A stretch of DNA of 64,000 nucleotides from assembly GCA_027493625.1 (NCBI GenBank), contig JAOSKM010000001.1, positions 959,489-1,023,488 of the forward strand. Direction: 5' to 3'. A program made the position numbers and the translations under genes. Positions 28,390 through 37,778 of this stretch are shown in pieces. Numbering within the stretch: position 1 is the first letter of the stretch; the number at the start of each line of letters is the position of its first letter. This DNA comes from Planctomycetota bacterium. GTDB lineage: Bacteria > Planctomycetota > UBA8742 > UBA2392. The notes below the pieces were generated by a model, which searched no databases, was not told the origin of the DNA, and saw only the letters and a program-made list of their open reading frames with translations.

Positions 28390-31300
28390 ATGTGGGACTT
28401 CATCAAACGTTGGCACCCGGTCATCTTCCTGGTGCTTGGCATCTACCTCGCGATTCCAAAGCCGGCACCCAACCCGGCCGAAATCGACGAAGAGTTCCTG
28501 AAACTCTACGACAAGAACGACAACGGCGTCGTTGACCAGGACGAGTTTGAAGGCAGCAGCGTCGACTTCAAGCTGCGTGACCGCAACGGTGACAACGTGC
28601 TGACCGTCGGTTCGCGCTTCCGCTGGCCGCTCCACGATTACAAGTGGAACCTGGGCCAGGACCTCAAGGGCGGCAGCTCGCTGCGCTACGTGCTGATCCA
28701 GCAGGACATGGACGAGGCCGAAAACCAGATCCGCGAGTTGCTCGAGCCCCTGAAGGACAACCTGGAGCGTCTCTCGCCCGAGGCGCGTGAGAAGTTCGGC
28801 AGCGTGATTCAGGGCGAAGAGCTGGGCGTCGACATCTGGACCACCGAAGACTTCGAGTTGATCTCCAACGTGCCCGGTCTGTTCGATGAAGGGCGCGCCG
28901 ACGCGCTGCGCCGCTACTACGAAACCTGGAACTCGGCAAAGCAGCGCAAGGAAGACAAGAACCTGGTGGGCCCCACCATCGAGACGCTGAACCGCCGCCT
29001 CGGCACCACCGGCATCACCGAGCTGAACATCGCGCCGCTGGGTGAAAACCGGCTCGAGGTCAAGCTGCCCGAGTTCAGTACGCCGGCCGAGACCGACCGC
29101 TACAAGCAGTTGCTGGAAACCACCGGCAAGCTGGAGATGCGCGTGCTGGCCGCCGAAGACGGCGAGTTCAGCAAGCTCAACGTCAACGAGTACCCCAAGG
29201 ACGAAGGCTACAAGTACAAGTGGCTCGAGCTCGCCCGTGATGAAGTTTCCAGCTCACTGGTCAAGGAACTCAACGGCCGCAAGTACGTGCCGGTGCAGGT
29301 GATCGACGACTACAACGTCGGCGGCCGCAACCTCGACAACATACAGCCCAGCACGGACCAGCAGGGCCGCATGGCGGTCAGTTTCGACCTGAAGGGCACC
29401 GCGGTGGCGCGCTTCGAGGCGCTGACCGAGAAGCACAAGAAGGCTGGCTCGGGCGGTGAAGACCCGCGCCTGCTGGCGGTGATCATCGACGAGAAAGTGT
29501 ACAGCGCTTACAGCATCGAGAGCACGATCAGCGGCTCGGTGCAGTTGAGCGGCAACTTCAGCACCCAGGAGCGCAACGACATCATCAACGTGCTGAAGTC
29601 CGGCTCGCTGAACGTCAAGCTCGAGCTGGAGGGCGAAGAAAGCGTCGGCCCCAGCGAAGGCGCCGAGGCCGTGCAGCGCGGCCTGTGGTCGCTGCTGGTG
29701 GGCGCGCTGGCGGTGTTCGCGGTGGCGCTGTTCGTCTACCGCGGCCTGGGCCTGCTGACGATCTTCAACCTGATCATGGTGGTGGTGCTGGTGATGGGCG
29801 CCATGGCGGCCGGCCTTGGCACCCTGACCATGCCGGGCATCGCGGGCATCGTGCTGACGATCGGCATGGCGATCGACGCCAACATTCTGATCAACGAGCG
29901 CATCCGGGAAGAGCGCGAAAAGAACCAGAACGTCCGTGGCGCGGTCGAGGAGGGCTTCAAGAACGCCTTGTCGGCGATCGTCGACGGCAACGTGACGACG
30001 CTGCTCACCGCGCTGATTCTGTTCAAGGTCGGTTCCGGCCCGATCCAGGGCTTCGCACTGACGCTGGCGATCGGCATCGTCGCCACCCTGTATACCGCGC
30101 TGGCGGCGTACAAGGCCATGGTGACCGGCATCCTGAACGTCAAGCGCGACGCGCAACTCAACATGGCGGGCCTCAACTTCGCCCGCAACCGCAACATCAA
30201 CTGGCTGAAGTGGATGATGCCGGGCGCCATCGCGGCAGCCGTGCTGGTGCTGGGCGGCGGCAGCTTCCTGTTCACCCACGGGGCCGAGGTGCTGGGTATC
30301 GAGTTCCGCGGCGGGCACACCTTCCGCGTGCAGATGAAGCAGGGGTACGAGCGTGACGAGATCGCCTCGATGCTGGTGGATGAAGCCACCGGCGAGGCGA
30401 AGTACGAGTGGGCCAAAGACGTGGAGATCCAGCCCGTGCTCCGCCTGGGCGGCGGACTGGAAGCCGGCAAGGCCGACCGCTTCGACTTCCGGTTCCCGAT
30501 GCGCGTGGAGTGGGAAAGCGAAGATCCCGAAGAAGTCACCCGCATGCTGCGCGCGGAACTGGAGACCGTGTTCGCGGAGCAGATGGTGCAGGAGGGCTGG
30601 ACGGCCCGCACCACCGAGGTCAAGCAGGTCACGCTGCGCGCCACCATCCGCATGATGCTCAAGGAGCCCGAAAAGTTCCGCGAGGACAACCCGGACAGCT
30701 ACGACCAGCTCTGGCTGGCCAGGGACCGGGCCTGGAACAACAACGTCAACGCCCCGCGCACCAACCGTGAGCGCTGGTTCGGCACGCTCGCCGCCACCGA
30801 CAACGACGTGATCGGCGACTTCACCGGCAACGCCGCCGGCGACCGCCAGACTTATACCCTCAACATCACCAACGTGTCGGTGATTGACGAAAACGACCTG
30901 GCCAGGAAGCGCAAGGAATTCGAAGACGCCGTGCGCAAGAACTTCCTGAACGACTCGCAGACCGTGATCGCCGATGGCGAGCCGAAGTTCCAGCACTTCC
31001 CCACCCAGGCGAGGCTCGACATCAAGGTGGTGCTGCTCGAGCCGGTCCCGGTCAAGGATTTCACCGAGACCGTCCGCAACGTGAAGGAAGGGCCGCTCGC
31101 CGCCGAACTGCTGGATGTAAAGCCAGTCAACCCGGACGCCGAGATGGCAAAGGAGTTCCAGATCAGCAGCGCCGGTCCGCTGACCTTCAGCGCCGACCCC
31201 GAGAACCCGGCTAACTTCGGCCGCATCGAGGGCGCGCTCAACTCCGCCATTGCCAAGTGGCTCAAGGACACCCCGCCTGAGGGCAACGAGATCAGCCGCC

Positions 31301-32016
31301 GCTTCCTGCTCAGCAGCGCGATCGGCGCGACCGTGGCCGCGGAGTCGCAGTGGCGCGCGCTGTTCGCCATCGTGGCCGCGCTGGTCGTGGTGGTGATATA
31401 CATCCGCATCCGGTTCGCCAGCGTGGCGTGGGGTATCGCGGCCGTGATCGCGTTGCTGCACGACAGCTTCGTGGTGGTGGGCCTGATCGGCCTCGCGGAC
31501 TACATGGGCGCGGACATCAAGATCGACCTGACCGTGGTGGCGGCGATCCTGACGGTGATCGGTTACTCATTGAACGACACGATCATCAACTTCGACCGCA
31601 TCCGTGAAAACCTGCAGCGCGATCGCCTGGCGACGGGCGGCAAGACCCCGCTGAAGGAGATCATCAACACCTCGATCAACCAGATGCTGTCGCGCACCGT
31701 GATGACCTCGGGCACCACGGCGCTGACCACCGTGGCGATGCTGGCCTTCGGCGGCCCGCTGCTTAAGGGCTTCGCGTTTGCGATGACCGCCGGCATCGTG
31801 GTGGGCACCTTCAGCTCGATCTACATCGCAGGCCCGATCCTGCTGTTCTTCGACCGCCGCGGCAAAGGTGCGCTGCTCGACATCACCGAGGAGGAGGAGG
31901 AAACTCCCAAGGCCGAAGCCGCCGAGGACGAACAACTCGAAGCGGAGGAGGCGGCCGGGGAAGAAGCCCAGCAGCCCAAGCCAGAGGACAAACAGGACAC
32001 AGACAAGAAGGACTAA
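28390..32016 (+). CDS. secDF: Fused protein translocase SecDF with N-terminal EF-hand loops
   Basis: Pulls exported proteins across the membrane using the proton gradient. 1208 residues from ATG 28390 (AAGG upstream). SecD half: first helix (10-23), D1 motif LGQDLKGGSSLRY (88-100), membrane bundle with TIGMAIDANILINERIREE. SecF half: GIEFRGGHTFRV and AILTVIGYSLNDTIINFDRI. Oddly, residues 41-52 (DKNDNGVVDQDE) are a canonical EF-hand calcium loop and DRNGDNVLT (64-72) a second degenerate one, placed between the first helix and the D1 motif. A large insert lies in the second periplasmic domain. The tail is Glu-rich. Confidence 0.96.
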   Translation: MWDFIKRWHPVIFLVLGIYLAIPKPAPNPAEIDEEFLKLYDKNDNGVVDQDEFEGSSVDFKLRDRNGDNVLTVGSRFRWPLHDYKWNLGQDLKGGSSLRYVLIQQDMDEAENQIRELLEPLKDNLERLSPEAREKFGSVIQGEELGVDIWTTEDFELISNVPGLFDEGRADALRRYYETWNSAKQRKEDKNLVGPTIETLNRRLGTTGITELNIAPLGENRLEVKLPEFSTPAETDRYKQLLETTGKLEMRVLAAEDGEFSKLNVNEYPKDEGYKYKWLELARDEVSSSLVKELNGRKYVPVQVIDDYNVGGRNLDNIQPSTDQQGRMAVSFDLKGTAVARFEALTEKHKKAGSGGEDPRLLAVIIDEKVYSAYSIESTISGSVQLSGNFSTQERNDIINVLKSGSLNVKLELEGEESVGPSEGAEAVQRGLWSLLVGALAVFAVALFVYRGLGLLTIFNLIMVVVLVMGAMAAGLGTLTMPGIAGIVLTIGMAIDANILINERIREEREKNQNVRGAVEEGFKNALSAIVDGNVTTLLTALILFKVGSGPIQGFALTLAIGIVATLYTALAAYKAMVTGILNVKRDAQLNMAGLNFARNRNINWLKWMMPGAIAAAVLVLGGGSFLFTHGAEVLGIEFRGGHTFRVQMKQGYERDEIASMLVDEATGEAKYEWAKDVEIQPVLRLGGGLEAGKADRFDFRFPMRVEWESEDPEEVTRMLRAELETVFAEQMVQEGWTARTTEVKQVTLRATIRMMLKEPEKFREDNPDSYDQLWLARDRAWNNNVNAPRTNRERWFGTLAATDNDVIGDFTGNAAGDRQTYTLNITNVSVIDENDLARKRKEFEDAVRKNFLNDSQTVIADGEPKFQHFPTQARLDIKVVLLEPVPVKDFTETVRNVKEGPLAAELLDVKPVNPDAEMAKEFQISSAGPLTFSADPENPANFGRIEGALNSAIAKWLKDTPPEGNEISRRFLLSSAIGATVAAESQWRALFAIVAALVVVVIYIRIRFASVAWGIAAVIALLHDSFVVVGLIGLADYMGADIKIDLTVVAAILTVIGYSLNDTIINFDRIRENLQRDRLATGGKTPLKEIINTSINQMLSRTVMTSGTTALTTVAMLAFGGPLLKGFAFAMTAGIVVGTFSSIYIAGPILLFFDRRGKGALLDITEEEEETPKAEAAEDEQLEAEEAAGEEAQQPKPEDKQDTDKKD

Positions 32017-32041
32017 CTCTCGCGCGCAATGACACTAGAAT

Positions 32042-32065
32042 GGGGCGACCTGCAAGGGTCGCCCC
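32042..32065 (+). terminator. Strong hairpin between secDF and tyrA
   Basis: GGGGCGACC (32042-32050) pairs perfectly with GGTCGCCCC (32057-32065) around TGCAAG; GTTCGTTT follows. It resembles an intrinsic terminator with a short U-rich tail, ending 20 bases before the tyrA start. It may end the secretion operon or lower readthrough. Confidence 0.65.
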
Positions 32066-32084
32066 GTTCGTTTCAGGAGACGTC

Positions 32085-33208
32085 ATGGACATCGCGCAGC
32101 TTCGCGAGCACATCGACCGTGTCGACGCGGAACTGCTGCTGCTGCTGGAGCGCCGCCTGAAGCTGGCGTTACAGATCGCCGCCCTCAAGCGCGAGCAGGG
32201 CCTGCCCGCCTACGATGCCGCACGAGAAGAAGCCATGCTGCAGGCGGGGCGCGAAAGGGCCGCCGGCGAGCTGGCCCCCGCCGAGGCAGCCGAGTTCCTG
32301 CACGGCGTGCTGCAGCAGAGCCGCCGCTGGGTAGCGCGTCGCGCCGCCGGCGAAGGCGTGAAGCCGCTGCGCATTACCATCATCGGCCTGGGGCTGATCG
32401 GCGGCTCGCTGGCCCTGGCGCTCAAGCGCGCCTCGCCCGCCCACGTTCTGCGCGGCGTTGACCTGGCCGAACGGCTTGCTGAGCCCGGCCGCGGCGGCCT
32501 GTTCGACAGCCTGCACCCGCCTGAAGAAGGCGCTGCCGCCATGGACAAGGCCGACGTGGTGTTCCTGTGCACGCACCTGGCGCGTACGCTCGAGCTGCTG
32601 CCCCGGGTCGCAGAGGACACCCCCACCACGGCGGTCGTCACCGACGTGTGCGGCGTGAAGCGCGTCATCACTGCCGCCGCCGACAAGGCCTTTGCCGGGC
32701 CCAGCGAGCCGTGGTTCGTGGGCGGTCACCCCATGGCGGGCGGGGCGCTCGGCGGTTTTCAACATGCGCGCGCGGACCTGTTCGAGGGCCGCCCCTGGGT
32801 GCTGACACCCACCCCCACGACCCGCCCGAGCGCCTGCAGTCGCTGTGCAGCCTGATCGAGAGCATCGGCGCGCGCGTGGTCCTGCTCAGTCCCGACGAGC
32901 ACGACCAGGCCATGGCCGTGGTCAGTCACCTGCCGCAGCTCGTGTCCACCGCGCTGATGCTGGCAGTCGCCGGTCGTGACCAGGGTGCGGCCGGGCCGGC
33001 GCTGATGGAGATGACGAGACTGGCGGCGTCGCCGGCCGCCATGTGGAACGAGCTTGTGCGCGAGCTGCGCCCGGAATTGATCGGCGAGCTGCAGCGCATG
33101 CAGTCGTACCTGACGGAACTCGAGATAGCGATCAACTTCAATGAGCCGCTGGACAAGTGGTTCCAACGCGCCAACGCCCTGCGCAAGCGGCTCGAGGGAA
33201 AGGGGTGA
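32085..33208 (+). CDS. tyrA: Chorismate mutase / prephenate dehydrogenase fusion (one frameshift)
   Basis: Converts chorismate to prephenate and on to hydroxyphenylpyruvate for tyrosine. AGGAG precedes the ATG. Residues 1-85 are an AroQ-type mutase (LREHIDRVDAELLLLLERRL, and the KREQGLPAYD region); residues from about 103 are the NAD-dependent dehydrogenase (ITIIGLGLIGGSLALALKRA, and GGHPMAGG). The frame breaks near residue 243: adding one C to the five-C run at 32812-32816 restores continuity (TPHDPPERLQSL) and gives 374 residues. A sequence error is likely. It stops three bases before the next gene. Confidence 0.92.
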
Positions 33209-33210
33209 AC

Positions 33211-34940
33211 ATGGCTGACGCGCAGCTTGCGGAACTCAGGGCGGCGCTCGAGGACTTCCTGCAGACCCGCGACCTGGAGGAAGGGCGCGAACTGCCGGCG
33301 GAAGCTCCCGGCCTTGAGGATCGCCGTTCCCAGCTGAATACCGCCTACTGGGCAGCCGCGCGATCGCTGGTGTCGCAGGCAGAGCTGGACGGCACGCTGG
33401 CGCTTGCCGACGAGCAGCGGGCGCTGCTGGATTACGGGCTGTTCAGCGCGCCGGCGCTGGAGGAGGCAGCCCGCCGGTTGTGCACGGGCGAGCAGGTTGA
33501 TGGCGTGCTGCTGATGCACGAATCACTGCAGGCGGTGCTCGATGACTTGCGACGCCGGGAAGTCATCGGCGACTTGAACCGTGACCTTGAGGCGCTTGCG
33601 CGCGACATCGAGCTGTGGCCGGAAACCCACCTGGCGCACACGCGCTACCGCGACGCCAGGGTGCAGGAACTGCTGGGCGGCACCCCCCGCGGCGCGCACG
33701 TGATGCGCCTGCTGGCGGAGATCGACGAGAAGCTCGAGAGTTACAAGCGGCTGCAGGCGCGCGCAAAGAACGGTGGAATCAGCGTTCAGGACCGCAAGTC
33801 CTGGGGCACCCTGCGGCATTTCGTGGAATCGCGCCGTGAACAGGTGGCGGCCGCGCTCGTACCACCTGCCGCAGAGCCCGACCCCGCATACGCCGCACTG
33901 GCGGCGGAAGTGCTGGCAACCATGGAGGCGGTTGAAGCCAGCACCGGCCACCTGCTTGAGATGCACGCCAAGCGTCGCGCCCTGGAACAGCAGATCCTGG
34001 AACAGCAGATGGCCGCCAGGCGGCTGACCGACGTCGAAATCCGCAAGTCCCTGCTGCGGGAACTGGACTCCGTTGCCGGGCTGCTTCGGCTGGCGGCGCG
34101 CTACGCCCATGTGGCCGAGTGCGCGGTGCCGGTGGACGATGGCGTAGAGTTCATTGACGCGGGCGTCGCGGCCGACGCCATGGGTCACATCCTGCGATAC
34201 GACCCGCGGCTGATCGACAACCCGCTGGCCGCGCGTTTCGGCCCGCCGGAGTTGCTGCTGGCGCCCGGCATCGGTGACGGGGTGTACGACGGCGGGCGCA
34301 ACCGCTGGGTGGTGCCGCAACGCTGCGCCAGCGGCGCGATTGAGAGCCTCGCCCACGCGGCTGTGATGTACCGGCTCGAGGTGGACGCGGTTGAACTGAA
34401 CAAGGCGCTGCTGGCCAGCTACCGCGAGAGCATCCCGGCCAACCGCGGAATCCGCGCCAACCTGAAACTGCGCAACGGCCTGATCCGCGATTACTTCACC
34501 TGGATGAGCCGCGAGGCGCTGGGGAAGAGGTGCTGCCGCGTGAAACCCGCGAGTGGTTCGAGCGCCATATCGGCCCCAACAAGGAACAACCCTGGGTGCC
34601 GCCCGAGTACCGCGGCCGCAACGAGCACCAGCTTGTGCGGATGCTGCGCGAACTGGAAGCCGGCGCCGTCAGCGCCGAGCGCGAATACCGGGTTGGCGTG
34701 ATCGAATGGCTGCTGGCGCCGCGTGACCCGCAGGCAATCCTGGAGCGCGCGCTGCCGCGCCTGCAGGCGGCTGCCAGGCTGGATCCCGCACACCAGGGCG
34801 CCATCTGGTCATGTGCTGCGCTGCACATGCAGCTGGGCCAGTTCCAGCATGCAATCGACGCCTTCCAGCGCTTCACCGGCATCGCGCCCCGCAGCTGGTG
34901 GACGCGCAAAGCCATTGAGCTCTGCGCCCAGTGCCGCTGA
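33211..34940 (+). CDS. TPR-type protein, unknown function (one frameshift)
   Basis: Reconstructed length 576 residues. The start ATG is preceded by GGAAAGGGG, 2 bp after tyrA. Long charged helices dominate (coiled-coil-like around 160-330: KLESYKRLQARAKNGG, RRALEQQILEQQMAARRL), with a globular part and a C-terminal TPR-like pair (AALHMQLGQFQHAIDAFQRF). No signal peptide. The frame breaks after residue ~437 at SREAL; adding one G to the four-G run at 34521-34524 connects it to EEVLPRETREWF. I do not recognise a family. Confidence 0.8.
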
Positions 34941-34948
34941 GCCTGGCG

Positions 34949-35671
34949 TCAGCTTGCCGCTGCGATCAGCGCTTTCATGTCGCGCACGGCGTTTTCGATG
35001 CCGCTGAACACCGCGCGGCTGATAATCGCGTGGCCGATGTTGACCTTCTCGACCGGCAGCTTTCGAACCAGCAGCTCGACATTTCGGTAATCCAGCCCGT
35101 GCCCTGCGTGCACTTCCAGTCCCAGTTCCCAGCCACGGTGGGCTGCGGTTTCCAGCCTGTCCATTTCGGCCTCCAGCTTGTCGTTCGATCCGGCGTGGCT
35201 GAAGGGCCCCGTGTGCAGTTCGATTGTACCGGCGCCGGCCGCGTGCGCGGCCTCCACCTGGGGCAACTCGGCGTCAATGAATACGCTGACGCCTATACCC
35301 GCTTCGCGAAAGCGCTTGATCACGCCCCCGAGATCCTGCTGGCGCGCGACGGCATCGAATCCGCCCTCGGTGGTAAGTTCCTGGCGGCGCTCGGGCACAA
35401 TCATCACTTCATTCGGCCGCACCTCGAGCGCGAGGCCGATGAGATCTTCCACAAGCGCCATTTCAAGCTGCAGTGACGTTTTTACCACCTGCCGCAGCAG
35501 CCGCAGGTCGCGGTCTTTGACGTGACGGCGGTCCTCGCGAACATGACACACGATGCTGTCCGCACCCGCCATTTCTGCCTGCAGCGCGGCCAGGATAGGC
35601 TCCGGTTCGGTTCCGCCGCGCGCGTTGCGCAGTGTGGCTACGTGATCGACGTTGACTCCCAGCAGGGTCAT
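34949..35671 (-). CDS. pdxJ: Pyridoxine 5'-phosphate synthase
   Basis: Makes pyridoxine phosphate from deoxyxylulose phosphate and aminoacetone phosphate. 240 residues with the family signature LGVNVDHVATLRNARGG at the N-terminus, HVREDRRHVKDRDL, and FIDAELPQVEAAHAAGA; C-terminal VNIGHAIISRAVFSG is the phosphate site. GGAGAAG lies upstream of the ATG. It converges tail-to-tail with the TPR gene, eight bases apart, and is divergent from the carbamoyltransferase gene. Confidence 0.96.
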   Translation of the reverse strand: MTLLGVNVDHVATLRNARGGTEPEPILAALQAEMAGADSIVCHVREDRRHVKDRDLRLLRQVVKTSLQLEMALVEDLIGLALEVRPNEVMIVPERRQELTTEGGFDAVARQQDLGGVIKRFREAGIGVSVFIDAELPQVEAAHAAGAGTIELHTGPFSHAGSNDKLEAEMDRLETAAHRGWELGLEVHAGHGLDYRNVELLVRKLPVEKVNIGHAIISRAVFSGIENAVRDMKALIAAAS

Positions 35672-35706
35672 GTTGCTTCTCCGTTCGCTTTGCCGGTTTG
35701 TGTGTC

Positions 35707-35712
35707 TATAAT
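35707..35712 (+). promoter_or_regulatory. Perfect TATAAT just ahead of the carbamoyltransferase start
   Basis: TATAAT (35707-35712) ends seven bases before the ATG at 35720, so transcription would start on or very near the start codon. No ribosome binding site is present. A convincing -35 is not seen at 17 bases; TTCGCT (35684-35689) is the best candidate. Confidence 0.45.
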
Positions 35713-35719
35713 TTTTACA

Positions 35720-37486
35720 ATGCTAGTGCTCGGAATCCATGACGGCAAGGACCCCAGTGTGGTGCTGCTTCGCGACGGAGTCGTGGAGCGTGTCGGCTTT
35801 GAAGCTGACTACGTGGCCGATCCCTTCGAGGTCACCGGTTTTCCCTCCCGCGCCACCGAGCACCTGATGGCCGTTGAGGGCCTCGGCGGCGGCGAGATCG
35901 ACGTGATTGCCTTTGCCGGCCAGCACCTGCCAGAGCCCCGCACGCGCCGCGAATTGCTGAAACAGTTCGCCGAGTCCGGCACTTTCCGCGCCTCCGCCAA
36001 GAAGCTGCTGCGCACGGCCGTGCCGTTCACGGGCCGGAAACCCAGCCGGCGCGACCGTCTGCGACACCTGGACAAGCTGGGTCTGAAGCCGGATCGCAGC
36101 ACCTTCATCGACCACCACCTGGCGCAGGCGGCGGTGGCCGCTGCCGGCACCCACAGCCCGGACGGCCGGCTGCTGGTGCTGTGCTGCGAGGGTTCCGGTG
36201 ACGGGATCGCGGCCTCGGTGCACGTCAGTCGCGGCGGTCGGCTGGACCGCGTGGCGACCGTCGGCGACGACAACAGCATCGGCGCGTTCCTGGAGACGAT
36301 CACCTACCTGCTGGGCATGGTGCCGGAGCGAGACGAGAGCCTGCTGATGGAACTGGGTGCCATGGCGCGCGGCCCGCAGTTGAGCAAGGTGACCAAACGG
36401 CTGAGCATCCTGTTCGAGTTCGATCCGCTGCTGCCGCTGAACTGGAGACGTTCGGGCAACCTGCCGGAAACCTACGATTGCGTCGAGTTCCTGCGCGTGC
36501 ACTTGCGGCGCCGTCGCTTCGACCACATCGCGGGCGCGGCGCGGCGCTTCCTGGAGCAGTTCCTGGGTCAATGGATCGACCGCTGCGCGCAGAAGACCGC
36601 TTGTGATTCCGTGGTGCTGACCGGCAGCGTGTTCGGTTTGCGCTCGCTGTATCCGGCGCTCTCCAGCTGCACGCGTGCCACGCAGTTGAGCATCTGCGCG
36701 TCGCCCACCGACGCCGGCAACGCAATCGGCGCGGCCATCCTCGCGCTGGCCGAGAAGAAAGGCGTCGAGCACGTTCTGCCGCTGGGCCAGCCGTGGCTTG
36801 GCGAAGACGCCCGCGAGGGAGACTGCGCCGAATTCGTCCGCAAGGAGGACGCCAGGGGCGGCGTCTGGGTGGACCAGCCCGAAAATCTCGAGGCCCGGGT
36901 AGCCGAGTTGCTGGCCGGCGGCGCGCTGCTGGGCCGCATCGCGGGGCGTGTTGACCTGTCAAGACTCGGGCTGGGCAACCGCTCGCTGCTGTGCCGCGGC
37001 GATCTGCCGGAGTTGCGGCTGGCCTCCCAGCAGCTGCTTCGCCCCGACGTGTTCTGGCACGAAGTGCCGTCGCTGGTGCTGAACTCTGAGCTTGAATCCG
37101 AGTTCCTGGGAACAGACAAGTTGCCCCCAGGCACCAGCGGTGAGTACTGGCTGAAGCCGCGACGTCCCCAGGCCTGGACCGGCCGCATGAACCCGTACGG
37201 CCCGGTCCCCGTGCAGATCGTGAGCGAGGGCGCGGACCCGGCCACCGCGGCCCTGGTGCGCAGGTTCCGGCAGGCTGTCGGTCGCACGCCGCTGCTCTGC
37301 ACCCCGTGGCTGAACCGGCGCGGTCAACTGGTGCGCACGGTGCAGGACGCGCGTGAAAGCTGGCGCGCGCAGGGGCTGGATGGCGTGATCGCCGGCCCGT
37401 ACATCGTGCTGCGACGCGCCGACCCGGACCTCACCAAGCCCAAACACGCCGAGCTCGCCCGCCGCGCCTTCTACGGCGGTCTGTAG
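35720..37486 (+). CDS. NodU/CmcH-family carbamoyltransferase
   Basis: Members transfer carbamoyl groups to sugars or antibiotic precursors through a carbamoyl-adenylate. 588 residues: an N-terminal ASKHA/YrdC-like part with LGIHDGKDPSVVLLRDG and VLCCEGSGDGIAAS, and a C-terminal carbamoyltransferase domain (from about 400) with WLKPRRPQAWTGRMNPYG and LCTPWLNRRGQLVRTVQDA. The HHxAH metal motif reads HHLAQ (132-136), the last histidine being replaced. The start ATG has no ribosome site and a -10 box just ahead, suggesting a leaderless message. No sugar or antibiotic biosynthesis genes are nearby, so the substrate is unknown. Confidence 0.85.
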   Translation: MLVLGIHDGKDPSVVLLRDGVVERVGFEADYVADPFEVTGFPSRATEHLMAVEGLGGGEIDVIAFAGQHLPEPRTRRELLKQFAESGTFRASAKKLLRTAVPFTGRKPSRRDRLRHLDKLGLKPDRSTFIDHHLAQAAVAAAGTHSPDGRLLVLCCEGSGDGIAASVHVSRGGRLDRVATVGDDNSIGAFLETITYLLGMVPERDESLLMELGAMARGPQLSKVTKRLSILFEFDPLLPLNWRRSGNLPETYDCVEFLRVHLRRRRFDHIAGAARRFLEQFLGQWIDRCAQKTACDSVVLTGSVFGLRSLYPALSSCTRATQLSICASPTDAGNAIGAAILALAEKKGVEHVLPLGQPWLGEDAREGDCAEFVRKEDARGGVWVDQPENLEARVAELLAGGALLGRIAGRVDLSRLGLGNRSLLCRGDLPELRLASQQLLRPDVFWHEVPSLVLNSELESEFLGTDKLPPGTSGEYWLKPRRPQAWTGRMNPYGPVPVQIVSEGADPATAALVRRFRQAVGRTPLLCTPWLNRRGQLVRTVQDARESWRAQGLDGVIAGPYIVLRRADPDLTKPKHAELARRAFYGGL

Positions 37487-37491
37487 GCTAC

Positions 37492-37761
37492 TCACGCGAA
37501 GAAGCGATGGGGGCGAAGCACGCGAAGGCTGTTCTCCATGCGGCTGAAGTTCCGGCCCATGCAACCTGAAACAACAAAAAAAAGCGTTCAACCACAAAGG
37601 ACCACGAAGAACTGCCGAGGGCAGATTGAATCCTTCGTGGTCCTTGGTGGCCCTTCGTGGTTCATGGCAGTTGCAGCTGAGTGACCGCACCTGGGCTGGT
37701 ACGTAGACAGCTCCGGCGATCATGCCTTTGCGTGCTTCGTCCCCTTCGCTTCTTCGCGTGA
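37492..37761. repeat. Nested inverted repeats filling the intergenic gap
   Basis: An outer pair of 38-base arms (37492-37529 and 37724-37761) is inverted with 35 of 38 matches; the arms read TCACGCGAAGAAGCGA... on one strand. Inside it, AACCACAAAGGACCACGAAG (37590-37609) is an inverted copy of CTTCGTGGTCCTTGGTGG (37633-37650), followed by a direct partial copy CCTTCGTGGTT. The 292 bp between the flanking genes contain no credible coding frame. The nested layout resembles a non-autonomous palindromic element. Confidence 0.8.
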
Positions 37762-37778
37762 AGTAGCGAGCAGGCCGC

